Assembly (NCBI RefSeq): GCF_000002985.6
Contig: NC_003282.8
Coordinates: 11,780,001 to 11,844,000 of the forward strand
Direction: 5' to 3'
Length of the DNA: 64,000 nt
Source: Caenorhabditis elegans
Taxonomy: Eukaryota > Nematoda > Chromadorea > Rhabditida > Rhabditidae
This document shows positions 62,561 to 64,000 of the stretch, piece after piece (within the stretch, counting starts at the first letter, position 1; the number at the start of each line of letters is the position of its first letter). Position numbers and translations under genes: made by a program. The notes beneath the pieces are model-generated. The model worked only from the letters and a program-made list of their open reading frames with translations, was not told where the DNA came from and did not search any database.

Positions 62561-64000
62561 AGTAAGTTCTTCAAAAATTGAAACAAAATTTTGTGTACTC
62601 AAACACTTGTTGACCTACATTTGAGAAATTGTATTCTCATTGAATTAAATTGCCGAACGGTTTGGTTTTTTTCTTTTTCAAATAGTTTTCTCCCCCGTTC
62701 CTCATCAGATTCGAATCTAGGCTCTTTGTTTACACACACTCACAGAATTTGAAATTCTTAATCCGCAGTGTAACTTGTCTATTTGAAATCAATAGAAAAA
62801 TCTAATTTTTATCAGTTTTAGCAACCATTTTACCGTACTTTTCGTATTAGACTTGCACTCCCTTTTGGTCTACTTTGACTGCTTCTATCTAGGTTCTTCT
62901 TGGGTTTATCAAATAATTGTCAACTGGCAAGATACGTGCCAAATATTTCTCCATAATTTGGCTGTAGAACACTTTTTGATGAAATTGAAGATAACCGAGA
63001 TATAAATCGTCAAAGTAGAGCAATGAGGGTTACAACTCAGCAATTCCCGGCAGCTTCTTCCCCAAGTTTGGTGCTTTCCAGCTTCTTACCCAACTCTTGC
63101 CAAGTTCTAGCCCAGAGTTTGCCCAAGTCTTACTTTAAGTTTAATTGATGCAAATAAAAAGTGAATCCAAGAAAACCTTGTTTGTCCTGAACTTAATGGT
63201 TAGTTTTTCTGATGTTTGCACCTGTTTGCTCCATAATATGTCAAAATGGCAAAAAGGGGCATTATGAACTTCAATGTTTGAATCAAAATGTTGAAGTAGT
63301 ATTTTGAAACCCTTTCGCCCCACACGCAAATGTAACTTGGACCTTTATTGAATTTCAGTTTTTCTAGTAAGCGTATAAATGTGCCTATGTGCCTACCTGC
63401 CTACCGCCTATTATTAACATTTCGCCGTTTGCTCCGGTGTTTGGTGTTTGATGGTTTTTCATTTTCTCATTTTTCTTTTCAATTATTTTGATGAAAGTTC
63501 TAGAAATGGCACTCATGTAGGCACAAAGCAGGCATAGGTCGCCTTGAAGGCAGAAAAGCTGGAACTAACATTTTTGGAACGCATTTGAAAATTTTCATTC
63601 TAACTCTTCACTAGTTGGTTTCTTCCGCGTAAAAGATAATCTGCAACCAACCAAGACAAAGTTTTGAGCTAAATTTTACTAATTTGAGAACTTCCGCTCG
63701 CAAAAATGTTCATGAGAACCAACTTAAAAATTGAGTAGCGCTTCAAAATAAATAAGTATCATAATGAAACACCTCAAAAATTTTTTTTTATTTTTTTAAA
63801 AATATTGAGACAAGTTTTGGCAAATTGCCAAACTTTGGGAAATTTTGCACTAAACTGTTTGAATACAAGTTATTATAATTCAACAACTACCACTTTTTTT
63901 CAAAAAGAACTACAAACTCAAATCCAGCTTTCATATTGACCATTAGTTGTCTACAGTCCAAATTGTTTCATTTGGCAACGGTTGCATTTTTTAGTCTCTC
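62561..64000. other. Non-coding end of window
   Basis: No exon was recognised. It has GTAGGCAGGC-family repeats at 63385-63410 and 63515-63555. It could be the first intron of a gene starting at 62551. Confidence 0.4.

Overview
The window reads as nematode DNA and almost certainly comes from Caenorhabditis elegans. Introns are often 42-60 bases long with TTTCAG acceptors, intergenic DNA is AT-rich, many genes have a bare acceptor just upstream of the ATG as expected for splice-leader trans-splicing, and the assembled 248-residue 14-3-3 protein matches C. elegans PAR-5 as I remember it. All gene models below were assembled by hand from splice signals and reading phase. No database was searched.

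Layout. 1-6858 (+) is the 3' part of a large gene of diverged tandem lipocalin-like repeats, followed by its 3' flank. 7486-12548 (-) holds two in-phase exons of a putative small type I membrane protein with a TGF-beta/activin-receptor-like cysteine ectodomain. 12.5-18.7 kb is non-coding apart from a GC-rich promoter-like patch. 18700-24116 carries minus-strand genes: a CDK20/CCRK-like kinase (dyf-18) with a clear X-box upstream, a gene whose frame breaks near its 3' end, a short cysteine-rich exon, and a small secreted PAN/apple-like protein. 24-34 kb is a gene-poor stretch with scattered repeats and one mariner relic. 34339-39436 (+) is an eight-exon SLC17-like transporter with upstream ORFs abutting its start. 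It converges on par-5 (40991-41897, -). A truncated 14-3-3 paralogue (43516-43938, +) lies head-to-head with par-5.

44-48.4 kb is packed with minisatellites and inverted-repeat elements, one of which contains spliced coding exons. 48.9-60.3 kb is a tandem array of F-box/FBA2 genes: one intact copy (58980-60244), two broken copies and two small fragments. A seven-exon proline/lysine-rich gene of unknown function (50822-53468, -) and a 1.64-kb foldback element with a readable empty site are interspersed. The last 3.7 kb is non-coding apart from a possible 10-base first exon near 62551.

There is no sign of an operon-type pathway. The genes look independent. The most informative signals are the X-box upstream of the ciliary kinase, the duplication-and-decay history of the 14-3-3 and F-box copies, and three foldback elements of 1.1-1.6 kb within 13 kb.
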